Assembly: GCA_030522415.1 (NCBI GenBank)
Contig: CM060127.1
Span: 4,989,707-5,053,706 of the forward strand
From: Channallabes apus
Taxonomy: Eukaryota; Chordata; Actinopteri; Siluriformes; Clariidae
Direction: 5' to 3'
DNA: 64,000 nucleotides
Under the pieces are notes generated by a model that saw only the letters and a list, made by a program, of their open reading frames with translations, was not told the origin of the DNA and did not search any database. Numbering within the stretch: the stretch's first letter is position 1; every line of letters begins with the position of its first letter. The translations under genes and the position numbers were made by a program. Shown piece by piece: positions 1-10,559 of this stretch.

Positions 1-70
1 GCGTTGGTTTAGTGGTCAGGATTCAGTGCTTTCACGTGGGAGACCTGGGTTTGATTCCTGCTCAAGGTAC
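1..70 (+). pseudogene. tRNA-Glu(TTC)-like sequence, degenerate
   Basis: The sequence has an A-box-like GGTTTAGTGGTCAGGATTC, an anticodon region CTTTCAC consistent with TTC, and a B-box-like GGTTTGATTCC. The anticodon stem and acceptor stem do not pair well, so it is read as a tRNA-derived pseudogene and not a working tRNA. A better preserved reverse-strand copy lies at 16501-16573. A tRNA covariance search would decide. Confidence 0.6.
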
Positions 71-186
71 ATACATTTTTGCACTACATATTTATAAAGT
101 TTTTCTAAAGTTCGCTTAGTAGACGAGGTGAGTGCGCTATGCTTCGGTAAGCTTTTCTGACACCAGGAGAGACTCAGTCAAACACA

Positions 187-270
187 CACACACACAATGC
201 TTCGTGTGTATGATGTCCTATTCTCGGCGTCTCCATGACTCAGTCACACACACACACACACACACACACG
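187..270. repeat. CA microsatellites (two tracts)
   Basis: Two short (CA)n runs at about 187-199 and 245-269 lie inside inverted-repeat arm 1. The mirrored arm at 16370-16389 has a TG run. The short ORF over this stretch is low-complexity and not a gene. Confidence 0.9.
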
Positions 271-467
271 TTGTCTGTCAGAAAGGTCTCTGTTTATTAA
301 CAGCAAAGGATCGGTATAAATATGTTTGACTAAACGCCTGTGCTATAGGCATATGTTACTACAAATGAACCATTGTAAATGTCCTGGTGAGATCCCGAAA
401 AAACAATGCTTCGCGTGTATAAGGTCGCGGGTTGAATAGCCGGCATTTCCAAGAGGTAGCCATTAAT

Positions 468-538
468 CCCTTGTGGTCTAGTGGTTTGAATACGGCGCTC
501 TCAACACAGCAACTCGAGTTCGATTCCCGGTCTGGGAA
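468..538 (+). pseudogene. tRNA-Glu(CTC)-like sequence, degenerate
   Basis: It resembles tRNA-Glu across its whole length: TCCCTTGTGGTCTAGTGG at the 5' end, GGCGCTCTCA around a CTC anticodon, and GTTCGATTCCCGG for the B box. The T stem and anticodon stem carry mismatches. The mirrored copy is at 16089-16170 on the minus strand. It is probably a relic of a tRNA gene or of a tRNA-headed repeat. Confidence 0.65.
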
Positions 539-600
539 GTCAAAAACGTTTTACAACCAGATTCACATGTAAAATCTTATATACATATATAATTATATAT

Positions 601-977
601 ATTCATTCATTCATTTTCTGTACCGCTTTATCCTTATATACAGGGTCGCGGGGGATCTGGAGCCTATCCCAGGAAACTTAGGGCACAAGGCGGGGTACAC
701 CCTGGACAGGGCGCCAATCCATCGCAGGGCACACACACATACTCACATACACACACTCATTCACACACTACGGGCAATTTGGAATGTCAATTAGCCTAAC
801 CTGCATATCTTTGGACTGTGGGAGGAAACCGGAGTACCCGGAGGAAACCCACCAAGCACGGGGAGAACATGCAAACTCCATGCACACAGAGACGGGAATC
901 GAGCCTGGCCGGGAAATCGAACCCAGACCCTGGAGGTGCAAGGCGACAGTGCTAACCACTACACCACCGTGCCGCCA
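601..977 (-). mobile_element. tRNA-derived SINE, copy 1
   Basis: On the minus strand it starts with a tRNA-like head (GGCGGCACGGTGGTGTAGTG, then GGTTCGATTTCC), continues with the widespread fish SINE body (TGGAGTTTGCATGTTCTCCC, GGTTTCCTCCCACAGTCC) and ends in an AATGAATGAAT tail at the left. AATTATATAT occurs on both flanks and is the likely target-site duplication. It is about 90 percent like copy 2 at 48162-48541 by eye. It is absent from the mirrored arm, so it inserted after the inverted duplication formed. Confidence 0.85.
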
Positions 978-1681
978 ATTATATATATATATATATATAT
1001 ATATTAGGGCTGCAACAACTAATCGATAATTATCGATAATGAAATTCGTTGTCAACGAATGCCGTTATCGATTAGTTGGGCTGCTCACGTTACTGAGGAG
1101 CGCGACCACAAGACACACACAGATACACAGGCGCTCGCGCAATGGAGGTTACAGAAGCGTTTGCAGGAAAAAGCGCGCGCCCCAAGACCTCCAAGGTATG
1201 GGAGCAATTTACATTAAACACCTCTTATCGGGCGTTAAAAGCGAGCGGTTTTCTGCCGTTCGTAGTGTGCGGTGAGTGCGGATGAAGCGCCGAGGGTTTT
1301 CTACACATGTGGGAGCCCCTAGCGATGGGAAGGAATTGGCCACGACTAAAAAAAAAATAAGTCAGTGAGAGAGTTCACACGGGCTTTGGTGACGTGCGTT
1401 TATCCGGCTGCGCGGTTATACTGGGTAAAAAAAAAAAAACGTTGCATGCAGCTTTTTCTTGGTGTTCAAATCCCAACGAACGCAAGGAAAACACTTCTAG
1501 TTCGTTTTCTTCACGTTCAGTTTACACCTCGGAGGACCGGATATATCCCATCATCCTACACGCTGTACAGAGGGGAAATGCGGAAAAAGGGCAAAATAAA
1601 CAGTGAACCCAGTAGCGGCCATTTTTTTTCTCTCCCTACGTCGCCATATTACGAGAATGTCTAGTATAGCAAAATGGTCTA

Positions 1682-3234
1682 CACTGTAAAAAATAAATCC
1701 TGAAAATAGTTGTTGGAACAAAGAAATATATGTTGGGCTAATATAATGCTGGTGTCAAAAAAGAAAAATATGTTTTCTCAATGATTGTATAAATTTCATT
1801 ACTCAACTACGAAAGTTTCATCGAGGCAACGAATAAAACTGTGTTCATGAAACATTTAACTGCACACAAACAATTTTATGTTGGACGAACAAGAGGGACC
1901 TCTGCGCATGCGCAAAAGCGTTCTTCCAGAATTTTCGAACTTCCCGCTATTTCCTCCCGAAATGGTGAGTACTTCATGGAAACTAACTGTCCTGCAAAGT
2001 AATTAGCAATTTTAGCTTTATAACATATATATTATCCAGCAGCAAGCTTTAGAACATTATATTTTCGAGTGTTTATGTATATAATTTGGAGTGTTACTGT
2101 AGTTATCTGACAATGCACTCGTTTCAGCTCCTAACGCATTTTTTTTTTCAGATGGTATGTACATTGACATTAATGTTAATCTATGAAACCGCTAAAGTTT
2201 AATTACGTTACATACATTTTATTCATTTTAATGACTGATAATTTCAAAGGCTATTTGAAAAAGTGCGCCACTGAGGGTGCTTAATGTTCTCACTCCTTCA
2301 TCATTCATTAACCTTATAGTGTCTGAAAACGGTTATAATGGCTAAACGGACATTTTTTTGTATAGGATTTTTAATGGTTTTGAACTACAAACGGTTACTT
2401 AATTAGTTATTCATATATTTTTCTTTTTGTATTTCAGGTATTAGGGAGAATATCTGGGAAACAGTGCTTACTGCATCTGCAAACAATCTTGGAGCTTGGC
2501 AAAATTATTTCACAACATTTTTTTTTATATCTTAAACCATTTCTGAGTTAAAGCAAATATTTAATTTTCAAATAAGCCACTGCACGTTTTTACTGAGAAA
2601 TATCAATATGTTTTGTTCTACAAGGCAGAAGTCTATTTATCCAGTATACTGTTTTGACTGAGTGTGATATTAGTAAGCTTTGTAACATGAATGTTAAGGG
2701 CACAGTTTCATTCTTGCATTTTGGAATGTTATTTGCATATTTTGTTATAACAATGCAGCATTTGTTTATTTGTTGAAAGAGTAGCTGGATTGCACTTAAT
2801 CAATGTTGATAGTCTTTAACAGGTGTTTAAAGTTTACATTAAAAAAATATTCAAATTTAGAAGAATGTGTCATGTTATTTGAAATGTGGCCACAGTGAAT
2901 AACCTACTCAAGTAAACTTTAAGATGTTAATTTTATAATTATGCAAGCATAATTTCCAATTCAAAATATACCTTTCAGTCAACTTGGAACATTTAATTGA
3001 CACAACATTATATTTCAATTTGAGACTGCTTGTTGGCCTAACTAGGCATGTTTATTCAGCATAGAACATTTAGTTGACAGAATGTTTTATTTCTATTTGT
3101 GTGTACATTTAGAGGTAGTCAGCACAGCAAAAACAAAATAGTTTATACAACTTAAATTGAGCCAACTAAAAATTTTAGATGCAACAGGTCACTAGAAATT
3201 TTTTAGTTGGAGTAGCAAGAATTTTTTTACAGTG
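1682..3234. mobile_element. CACTGTAAAAAA-ended DNA transposon nested in hAT
   Basis: The ends are CACTGTAAAAAATAAAT and GAATTTTTTTACAGTG, a terminal inverted repeat of a family common in fishes; TA flanks both ends. The interior has a GC-rich stretch with TGCGCATGCGCA at 1903-1914, followed by splice-donor-like ATGGTGAGT (about 1962) and later TTTCAG acceptors (2150, 2437). No long reading frame remains. The superfamily (CACTA-like or other) is uncertain. Confidence 0.7.
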
Positions 3235-3479
3235 TATATATATATATAAAAAACATTTTTTTTAATTTATTGAGACAACAACAAAAAAGGATAAAATACC
3301 CGAGAGGATCGAAATAATGTATAAACCATGACAAGGATGTAGCAAGACACACTTTCATTAAAAATAATATCATAATGATCTAGAAGTCTATTATTCTTCT
3401 TAAGTTGAATTAATTTAAGAGAATTTAAAATTGAGGTCATTCTTAACAACTGAATGTCATGTGTATTTTTTTAACTACT

Positions 3480-3506
3480 GTGTGTGTGTGTATGTATGTA
3501 TATGTA

Positions 3507-3569
<63 letters not shown>

Positions 3570-3592
3570 GTGTGTGTATGTGTGCGTGTGTG

Positions 3593-3650
<58 letters not shown>
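3480..3650. repeat. TG/TA dinucleotide tract
   Basis: A compound (TG)n(TA)n(TG)n(TA)n microsatellite. All reading frames through it ([12 protein letters not shown]) are artefacts of the repeat. Confidence 0.95.
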
Positions 3651-3921
3651 CACATACACCGTATCAACACTGTTAACTTGCCATCTGCAATTATTGTTAA
3701 AAAAGAATGTTGATTTACATAAACTAAATAAAATTAAAGATCATTACACTCTATGTGGCTATTGCATTTTTTAAAGTTTACTTTTATACATAAATAATAC
3801 CCTGATTTATGGTTTTATATAGTTAAGCAAAACAGCAAATTAAATCGGTCACTTTTTATCCGATTAATCGAAAAAGAAATCGACCAACTAATCGATTATC
3901 AAAATAATCGTTAGTTGCAGC

Positions 3922-3924
<3 letters not shown>

Positions 3925-3978
<54 letters not shown>
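3925..3978. repeat. TA microsatellite
   Basis: A long (TA)n run immediately right of the hAT end; it marks the rejoining of inverted-repeat arm 1. Confidence 0.95.
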
Positions 3979-3981
<3 letters not shown>

Positions 3982-4713
3982 CATACATATTTCCCCTATA
4001 TTTTGTAATATTTTTATTATGCCCTCATTTGTACAGTTTATTTTACTAGTTAAATGTATTTTCTTTAGTATTTCTTTTTATTGATATTTATTCCTTACGT
4101 ATAAGCTTTTATTTTATTTTTAAGGTCACTGGCTGTCGTATAAGCATTTCACTGCAAATCATACTGTGTATGACTGTGTATGTGACAAATAAAATTTGAA
4201 TCAAAGGAGAGGAAGATAGGTGGAAGGAGACAGAGGGGGAGAGAGAGAGGGAGAGAGAGAGAGACAGAGTATGGGAAGGAGAGCATGAATGAACAGATGC
4301 AAGAGGAGACAGGAAGATAAGCAGCAGGGAAGATTTAACACGTTAATATCAGATCTATGAGGAAGAGAGCAAGAGAGTAGAAATAACTCCTTTATGTATA
4401 AAATAATTCTAACATCATGTAAAATTATTTTTAACAGTTTTTTAAATATTTTTAACTGTTGTCAAAGCTATACCCCACTTGTATTGTGAAGACACGCCCC
4501 ACAGAACTGGGGGGCGGGTTCAGTAGAGGTCATTAACATTTAAAGGAGCATGTACTGAAACAGGTTGCTGAGAACAGAGCTACTTTTTACCAGGTAAAAG
4601 TAATGTTTTTTTACACAACAATTGAGAATTTTTAATTAAAGTATATTACAAACTTTTCATTAGGACCCTAAGGAATCATATTAACCTATGCAAAATTGAG
4701 ACTGTATGTCTCC

Positions 4714-4843
4714 TTTAAACTAAATCGCGTGTTTATATTGCCTACTCGCTGTTACTCCGCGTTTGGGTTTACCATCCACGATACATCGGGCTAACTGCTA
4801 TAGCTACGTCTTCTGGTCACCTCAGGTTAGTTCATCTCTGACA
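4714..4843 (+). mobile_element. Truncated solo LTR (same family as 10560-10943)
   Basis: It matches the last 130 bp of the 384-bp LTR at 10560-10943 and ends with the same CTCTGACA followed by TTATC. Its 5' part has been replaced by inverted-repeat arm 1. Sharing the insertion point with the full copy shows that the surrounding hAT fragment was duplicated after the LTR inserted. Confidence 0.75.
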
Positions 4844-5243
4844 TTATCACAACCTTATCAACCGAAAATGCTATTTTATTCAAACATCCTTGCTGGAGTG
4901 TGTGACGTGACGTCGTGTGCAGGTGTGATGGATCGTGTACCAACCAATAGGGTGTCGGAATGGTATGTTTATACTTCTCATCCAACCACAATCAAATTCG
5001 CTCCATCCCGATGGCGCGATTTTTTTTTTGGTTGGTTTTCAAATGACATGCTGAAATAAAATGGGAGTAACGAGGCTATTTTTAAAATGTAAGGAGTAGA
5101 AAGTACAGATAACTCCGTGAAAATGTAAGGAGTAGAAGTAAAAAGTCGGCTGAAAAATAATTACTCCAGTAAAGTATAGATACCCAAAATTTCTACTTAA
5201 GTAAGGTAACGAAGTATTTGTACTTCGTTACTTGACACCTCTG
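4844..5243. mobile_element. Tol2-like hAT, right-end fragment
   Basis: The sequence ends in TACTTCGTTACTTGACACCTCTG, the inverse of a CAGAGGTGTCAAGTAACG terminus as in Tol2-type hAT elements. It is near-identical to 10944-11090 plus 11882-12123, and is the reverse complement of 46672-47003. It ends in front of TTTGTGAC, the same 8 bp that follow the hAT at 12123. No transposase is present. Confidence 0.8.
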
Positions 5244-5528
5244 TTTGTGACGTTGAAAGAGGACGATAAAGGTTTTGTGCTGAATGTTATTCTCGGCTCT
5301 GAGCTCTTTTTTTCCCCTCGGCTTTTCCGGTGCAAAGCGTCACACCATATTTAAACGACCACTTGCACAAGTGAGGCAACAGCTTTATTATGCAAAATAT
5401 GTTTCTTCAATTAAAAACCACTAGTTTTAAATATTATTTCCACTTGTCTTTTTTGAACTACACTAGAATCCCCCATCCCACCTCCCATCCCAAACTATAA
5501 ACTGAAAACTTCAGATGTTCTCCAAATA
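5244..5528 (+). pseudogene. Partial copy of GVIN-gene upstream region with coding fragment
   Basis: Positions 5244-5490 match 36465-36708, the sequence upstream of the GVIN-like gene. The last 27 bases (5502-5528) are identical to 37078-37104, inside the GVIN coding exon (residues LKTSDVLQI). The start codon and the intervening sequence are missing. A sister copy lies at 12124-12407. It is read as a truncated duplicate of the 5' part of a GVIN gene, broken by TE insertion and deletion. Confidence 0.75.
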
Positions 5529-5605
5529 CAGGCCTGACAGAATCTCATTTATTTAATTATTTTTTAATAATAATTCCTAGTTTCCTTCCTACTGTAGTTA
5601 CCAGG

Positions 5606-5667
5606 AGCTGTATAAGGTCCATCTTCAAAAACAAATAAGACGACATGGAGATGGACCTTATACAGCT
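5606..5667. other. 19-bp perfect inverted repeat
   Basis: AGCTGTATAAGGTCCATCT at 5606-5624 is mirrored exactly at 5649-5667 with a 24-nt spacer. It lies at the end of the Myb-like remnant. Confidence 0.85.
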
Positions 5668-5740
5668 TCAAATGGAAGAGAAAAGGCTATCCATTAAAAA
5701 AGCAACACTAGAAATTTAATTACTGGAGCATCGCCTTAAG
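5640..5740 (+). pseudogene. Harbinger Myb-like accessory protein, last-exon remnant
   Basis: The plus strand encodes a charged helix starting DMEMDLIQLQMEEKRL, followed by a stop and a splice-donor-like AAGGTGAG. Such coiled-coil ends are typical of the Myb/SANT-like partner protein that helps Harbinger transposase reach the nucleus and bind the ends. Only this exon is visible and it carries a stop. The family call rests on position next to the transposase and on composition. Confidence 0.45.
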
Positions 5741-5927
5741 GTGAGAACTTGTGTGTATATTAATATGTTGCGTGTTAAAAGTGTTGTCTATATAAAGCAA
5801 TGTCATTTAAAAAACACACACACATTTTATTTAATTTTACTTCCATTGTTTTTTAGGAAATAAAGAAATGAACTACACAGCAGACCAGTGCAAACTATTT
5901 AATAAAAGTAATTTTGACAAATCCTGA

Positions 5928-6999
5928 CACTGAAACCTAGACTTGAGGATCCCTATGGTCATCTCCACCTTGGCCCGTGTTCAGCTGTGAGCCAGGTTAA
6001 AGTGTGTCTGTGGTCTAGGATCAGGTTCAGGGTAGGGTGTCATTAAATAGGGCAGACAAGGGTATCCCCTGTCCCCCAGCAAGTAACCATCGTACTGTCC
6101 CGTAATGATTCAAGTGTACAATACAAATATAGTAAAAAGAAAAAAAAAACATTGCATGAAGAAAAACATACCCTGCTGAAATGTCTGGCATAATGATGGA
6201 CGCGGAAAGTTCTGCACAGATCCTGGCCATTTTGCCTTATCATTAGTAATGATGTGGGTTTCCTCACATTACCTATAGTTAGTGGAAAAAAGTAATGAGT
6301 TTAATGATTTTAACAAGGCAAAAATTAAGGACACAAAATTAAGTTGTTACCTGTACATTGATACTATGAATAGATTTCCTATTAACATAGTCTCCCTCAT
6401 TTATTGAAGGAGCTTTAATAGGAATGTAGGTGCCATCAATGCACTCAATTACATTTGAAAACCCTGAAATAGAAAGTCATATACTGTATGGAAGAATCAA
6501 GTGTGTGTATGCAGGATGAATACATGTATGTAAATAGTATGACTACATATTAAATATATGTCATCGATTTTACGACAAACCTGCCACTCTTTTTGGAATT
6601 CCTCTTTAATACCACACAGAGGTTTATGTCCAGGGAACTGTACACATGTGTGTAAGAAGTGTTTAAGTGCCAGACATACAGTTGCCTTTCCCACATGCTC
6701 TGCATCACATGCCCCACATTGTACAAAAAATGCCCTGACGCAAAAAACGAAGTGCTATGCATGGAATGTTCTCTGTTCTACGCGCAGACCCGCCATTTGT
6801 GACATTTATAATATGCGGTTTCAAGAGATGTGTTAAGTAAATTAACGATTCCATTGAAAACCAATAAAACTCTTTCAAATAATCATTAGGAAATGAAAAA
6901 AACATCAATACGCGGTCTTATAACTCTCTCCCGGCAAAATAAACCTTGTATAATTTGTGCCTCCACGTCCACAGGATCATCATTACAAGGGCGCGCCAT
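5928..6999 (-). pseudogene. Harbinger transposase (HARBI1-like), inactive
   Basis: A DDE transposase of the PIF/Harbinger superfamily on the minus strand, starting at ATG 6999 (MARPCNDDP). In order: an N-terminal helical part (6999-6500); the first catalytic block IDGTYIPI (about 6418-6447); KWPGS (about 6219-6236); the second block [18 protein letters not shown] (about 6030-6090); and the third block KVEMTIGILKSRF (about 5932-5975), so D, D and E are all readable. The blocks lie in different frames separated by intron-like gaps, and an in-frame stop precedes the third block near 5980. Family length is about 350 residues. It is clearly Harbinger; loss of function is inferred from the stop and frame breaks. 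Confidence 0.85.
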
Positions 7000-7195
7000 G
7001 CTGAATGACTTTCTGAAACAAACTTACCCTGGAATATAACTTGCTACCGAGCAGGTTATCTTCAGAGAGTAAGTTGCTATGGTTACATGCATACCCAGAA
7101 AGTTACCTCCGTTTTTGGAACTGAGAGGTTGTCCACTAACTTACTCTTAAACTTATCCGGGTATGTCACATAACCTGCTTTCTGGAACACCCCCC

Positions 7196-8092
7196 AGGTA
7201 GTTGTGTATCTGTCTTACTAACAACACACGTTATGACGTAATGACGTTTTCGTAAAGGCATACACTCATTACAACCAGTAAGTATAAAGTTACCCAGGAA
7301 GACATTTTAAATACGTCACTAAAATATTACCAAAATGTCTGTGTTATTTGTTAATCTTGGATTACATAAGAGATGAGAAGACTTTAATAATCCCAGTGGA
7401 AAGTAGAATGTTCCAGCATTACAGTATATACAGTATATAAAACTGTTCATGAATTACAACTCACAACTGTCTCGGGCCTTTTGGGCACGTGGCTGAGATG
7501 TTTTACTTGTCAAAAATGGATCAACTGGGATTTGACAACAATTAGTTACTGTAATTGAGCAGTTTTTTTTGTACTTCTTCTTTTTAAAGTAGTTTTTAAA
7601 AATCCGTCATTTTACTTTTACTTAAGTATATATATTTTGAAGTATTGTGCTTTGCTACATTTGAAATCATATTCTGTAATGAAATGAATGAAATTATTAA
7701 ATGAATGAAAATGAAAAATTATTTTAAAAATGCAACGGGGAAAGAAAAAATGCACCCCGGAAACCACTGCGCTGATTGATTGATGGGCGTGGAGAACAAA
7801 GGCGCTAAATTCACAAGAACGATTGAGACGGACAAAACAGATGCCACTGATGCAGACACAGCTGAAAGTGAAATGCCATCAGATTCTTATGATCAAACCC
7901 CTTGCCACTGTAACGGCCACTGCTATGTTGTATACAGTACCACATTATGTATGTATGTTGCCCTTTTAAGAGTTGCCGCCCCTTCCCCAGTGTGTGCGCT
8001 GCCGAGGTGTGTGTGTGCGAGAAAAGGAAAGAACGGAGTAGGAGCTCAGTTGTGCAGCTCACCCCCGAAATGCTCTATTATAATTTTGTGAC
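7196..8092 (+). repeat. Duplicate of GVIN-gene upstream region, part 1
   Basis: 7196-7935 matches 30955-31700 and 7948-8092 matches 36296-36472, which in the GVIN locus are separated by a Rex1 tail and a Tc1. The stretch includes an ORF start MGVENKGAKFTRT (7780 onwards) shared with 31537, hAT-like TACTTAAGTA subterminal sequence (7620), and TTTTAAGAGTTGC at 7955. Nothing proves that the ORF is translated. The block ends exactly at the 8-bp duplication TTTGTGAC of the next hAT element. Confidence 0.75.
8085..8092. repeat. Target-site duplication TTTGTGAC (left)
   Basis: The same 8 bp recur at 12124-12131, directly after the hAT element. The uninterrupted site is seen at 36465-36472 upstream of the GVIN gene. 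Eight bp is the hAT signature. Confidence 0.85.
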
Positions 8093-8526
8093 CAGTGGTG
8101 TTAAAAGTATTCACATTCATTACTTGAGTAGAAGTATAGATACTAGGGTTTAAAAAGACTTCTTTAGAAGTTGAAGTATCTCAAGCTTTTTACTCAAGTA
8201 AAAGTGTAAAAGTACTGGTTTCAAAACTACTTAAAGTATAAAAGTAAAAGTAACGTGAGCGGGAAAAAAGCATTATGGATGAAAGCTTAGGCTGTGCCAA
8301 GGGCCTATATACTGCACTAACACCTCATAAAAAAAAGAAAAATGTGTTGTCTTTTTGTTGTATTTTTTAACGGCCATAGTGATTTGGGATACTGTATATG
8401 GCAATTGAAAAAGAATGCATTTTAGTACAATGCAATTACATTAAAGAACCATATAGGCTATGTGTACTACTGAGCATTAACATGTTTTATGGAGAAGAAG
8501 ATATGATAACTAGTTGCCTATAAGTA

Positions 8527-8528
<2 letters not shown>

Positions 8529-8596
<68 letters not shown>
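8529..8596. repeat. TA microsatellite
   Basis: A (TA)n run followed by TTTA repeats inside the hAT element. The second hAT copy has its own TA run at 47107-47155. Confidence 0.95.
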
Positions 8597-8598
<2 letters not shown>

Positions 8599-8781
8599 TT
8601 ATTTATTTATTTTTATTTTTTGGAATGTAAATGTACATCCAAGCTTAGCTGCAGGAATCTGTGAGGGAAACATACAAGAAAAGTAGTGTATCCAGGGCAG
8701 GCTTAGTAACAATTACCCTTGTATGGTTGTCTACAATAATCATTAGTGCTGTCAGAATGAATGATTCATCCAAGTTATATA

Positions 8782-10391
8782 CAGTGGTGTGAAAAACTAT
8801 TTGCCCCCCTCCTGATTTCTTATTCTTTTGCATGTTTGTCACACAAAATGTTTCTGATCATGAAACACATTTAACTATTAGTCAAAGATAACACAAGTAA
8901 ACACAAAATGCAGTTTTTAAATGAGGGGTTTTATTATTTAGGGAGAAAAAAAATTCAAACCTACATGGCCCTGTGTGAAAAAGTAATTGCCCCCTGATCC
9001 TAATAACTGGTTGGGCCACCCTTAGCAGCAATAACTGCAATCAAGCATTTGCGATAACTTGCAACAAGTCTTTTACAGCGCTCTGGAGGAATTTTGGCCC
9101 ACTCATCTTTGCAGAATTGTTGTAATTCAGCTTTATTTGAGGGTTTTCTAGCATGAACCGCCTTTTTAAGGTCATGCCACAACATCTCAATAGGATTCAG
9201 GTCAGGACTTTGACTAGGCCACTCCAAAGTCTTCATTTTGTTTTTCTTCAGCCATTCAGAGGTGGATTTGCTGGTGTGTTTTGGGTCATTGTACTGCTGC
9301 AGCACCCAAGATCGCTTCAGCTTGAGTTGACGAACAGATGGCCGGACATTCTCCTTCAGGATTTTTTGGTAGACAGTAGAATTCATGGTTCCATCTATCA
9401 CAGCAAGCCTTCCAGGTCCTGAAGCAGCAAAACAACCCCAGACCATCACACTACCACCACCATATTTTACTGTTGGTATGATGATCTTTTTCTGAAATGC
9501 TATGTTACTTTTACGCCAGATGTAACGGGACACGCACCTTCCAAAAAGTTCAACTTTTGTCTCGTCGGTCCACAAGGTATTTTCCCAAAAGTCTTGCCAA
9601 TCATTGAGATGTTTTTTTAGCAAAATTGAGACGAGCCCTAATGTTCTTTTTGCTTAAAAGTGGTTTGCGCCTTGGAAATCTGCCATGCAGGCCGTTTTTG
9701 CCCAGTCTCTTTCTTATGGTGGAGTCGTGAACACTGACCTTAATTGAGGCAAGTGAGGCCTGCAGTTCTTTAGATGTTGTCCTGGGGTCTTTTGTGGCCT
9801 CTTGGATGAGTCGTCTCTGCGCTCTTGGGGTAATTTTGGTCGGCCGGCCACTCCTGCGAAGGTTCACCGCTGTTCCATGTTTTTGCCATTTGTGGATAAT
9901 GGCTCTCACTGTGGTTCGCTGGAGTCCCAAAGCTTTAGAAATAACCTTTACCAGACTGATAGATCTCAATTACTTTTGTTCTCATTTGTTCCTGAATTTC
10001 TTTGGATCTTGGCATGATGTCTAGCTTCTGCGGTGCTTTTGGTCTACTTCTCTGTGTCAGGTAGCTTCTATTTAAGTGATTTCTTGATTGAAACAGGTGT
10101 GGCAGTAATCAGGCCTTGGGGTGACTACAGAAATTGAACTCAGGTTTGATAAACCACAGTTAAGTTATTTTTTAATAAGGGGGGCAATCACTTTTTCACA
10201 CAGGGCCATGTAGATTTGGAGATTTTTTTCTCCCTTAATAACGTAAAGCTTCATTTAAAAACTGCATTTTGTGTTCAATTATGTTATCTTTGACTAATAG
10301 TTAACGGTTTTTGATGAGCAGAAACATTTAAGGGTGACAAACATGCGAAAGAATAAGAAATCAGGAAGGGGGCAAATAGTTTTTCACACCA

Positions 10392-10394
<3 letters not shown>
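8782..10394. mobile_element. Tc1 transposon, copy 1
   Basis: The terminal repeats start CAGTGGTGTGAAAAACTATT and are about 210 bp long; each contains an inner copy of the outer motif (GTGTGAAAAAGTAATTGCC), the IR/DR layout of Tc1 elements. TA flanks both ends (8780-8781, 10395-10396). It encodes a broken transposase on the minus strand and is closely related to copy 2 at 33621-36293. Confidence 0.95.
9000..10015 (-). pseudogene. Tc1 transposase, frameshifted
   Basis: A Tc1/mariner DDE transposase that moves the element by cut-and-paste into TA. The start is taken at 10015 (MPRSKEIQ, as in copy 2). A paired-like DNA-binding region follows (RTTVRAIIHKWQ, GRPTKITPRAQRRLIQ), then catalytic blocks WTDETKVELFG, QQYNDPKHTS and DLNPIEMLW. 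Compared with copy 2 an 8-bp deletion near 9945 shifts the frame, and an extra T in the poly-T run at about 9610 shifts it again. The second catalytic Asp is Tyr (QQYN for QQDN). Three independent defects make it inactive. The family length of about 340 residues fits the whole span. Confidence 0.93.

Positions 10395-10395
<1 letters not shown>

Positions 10396-10470
<75 letters not shown>
10396..10470. repeat. TA microsatellite
   Basis: A (TA)n run with TTTA interruptions, abutting the Tc1 right end. Confidence 0.95.
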
Positions 10471-10473
<3 letters not shown>

Positions 10474-10559
10474 TAATTCCTGTTACCTTCCTCGCTGGTG
10501 CTTGGTGGTGACTTGCTCGAATCTTGAGTCTCTATCACGGACATCTTCGTCTACTTATC

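Larger units (their letters stand above)
1005..3926. mobile_element. Non-autonomous hAT element
   Basis: It opens with TAGGGCTGCAACAACTAATC and closes with the inverse, GTTAGTTGCAGCCCT. The subterminal part is rich in ATCGAT and AATAATCG, as in known fish hAT families. It sits in a TA repeat, so the 8-bp duplication cannot be told from the flanking (TA)n. No transposase is visible. The interior holds a nested CACTG-ended element (1682-3234) and a long TG/TA tract (3480-3650). The mirrored inverted-repeat arm lacks it. Confidence 0.85.
1..4722. repeat. Left arm of long inverted repeat 1
   Basis: Positions 1-600 and 3978-4722 are the reverse complement of 16075-16575 and 15178-15900. The arm is contiguous once the SINE (601-977) and the hAT element (1005-3926) are removed. 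It contains two tRNA-Glu-like sequences, CA repeats, a conserved stretch ending in GTGACAAATAAAATTTGAA (a LINE/SINE-like 3' tail near 4180) and a purine-rich GAGA tract (4200-4330). The arm runs off the left window edge, so its true outer end is unknown. The loop between the arms is about 10.5 kb. Seen directly by comparing both strands; the mechanism (fold-back element or inverted segmental duplication) is not known. Confidence 0.85.
5529..7195. mobile_element. PIF/Harbinger element, decayed
   Basis: The right end reads CTTTCTGGAACACCCCCC, a Harbinger-type terminus, preceded by subterminal sequence with AAGTTACC and AACTTACTCT motifs. The interior holds a transposase pseudogene on the minus strand and the tail of a second gene on the plus strand, the usual convergent two-gene layout of Harbinger. 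The left terminus is not recognisable, so the left boundary is a guess. Confidence 0.7.

Noticed and set aside
468..538. Functional tRNA-Glu gene
   Set aside because: Anticodon and T stems do not pair properly; kept only as tRNA-derived.
3431..3676. ORFs of 60-80 codons rich in YIYI and THTH
   Set aside because: Pure dinucleotide repeat read in several frames on both strands.
7780..8091. 103-codon ORF (MMGVENKGAK...) as a host gene
   Set aside because: It is part of a duplicated repeat block; the other copy (31537) diverges after 50 codons because of a LINE insertion, and no domain is seen.
9153..9422. Plus-strand ORF (MNRLFKVMPQ...) repeated at 33991
   Set aside because: Antisense shadow of the Tc1 transposase in both copies.
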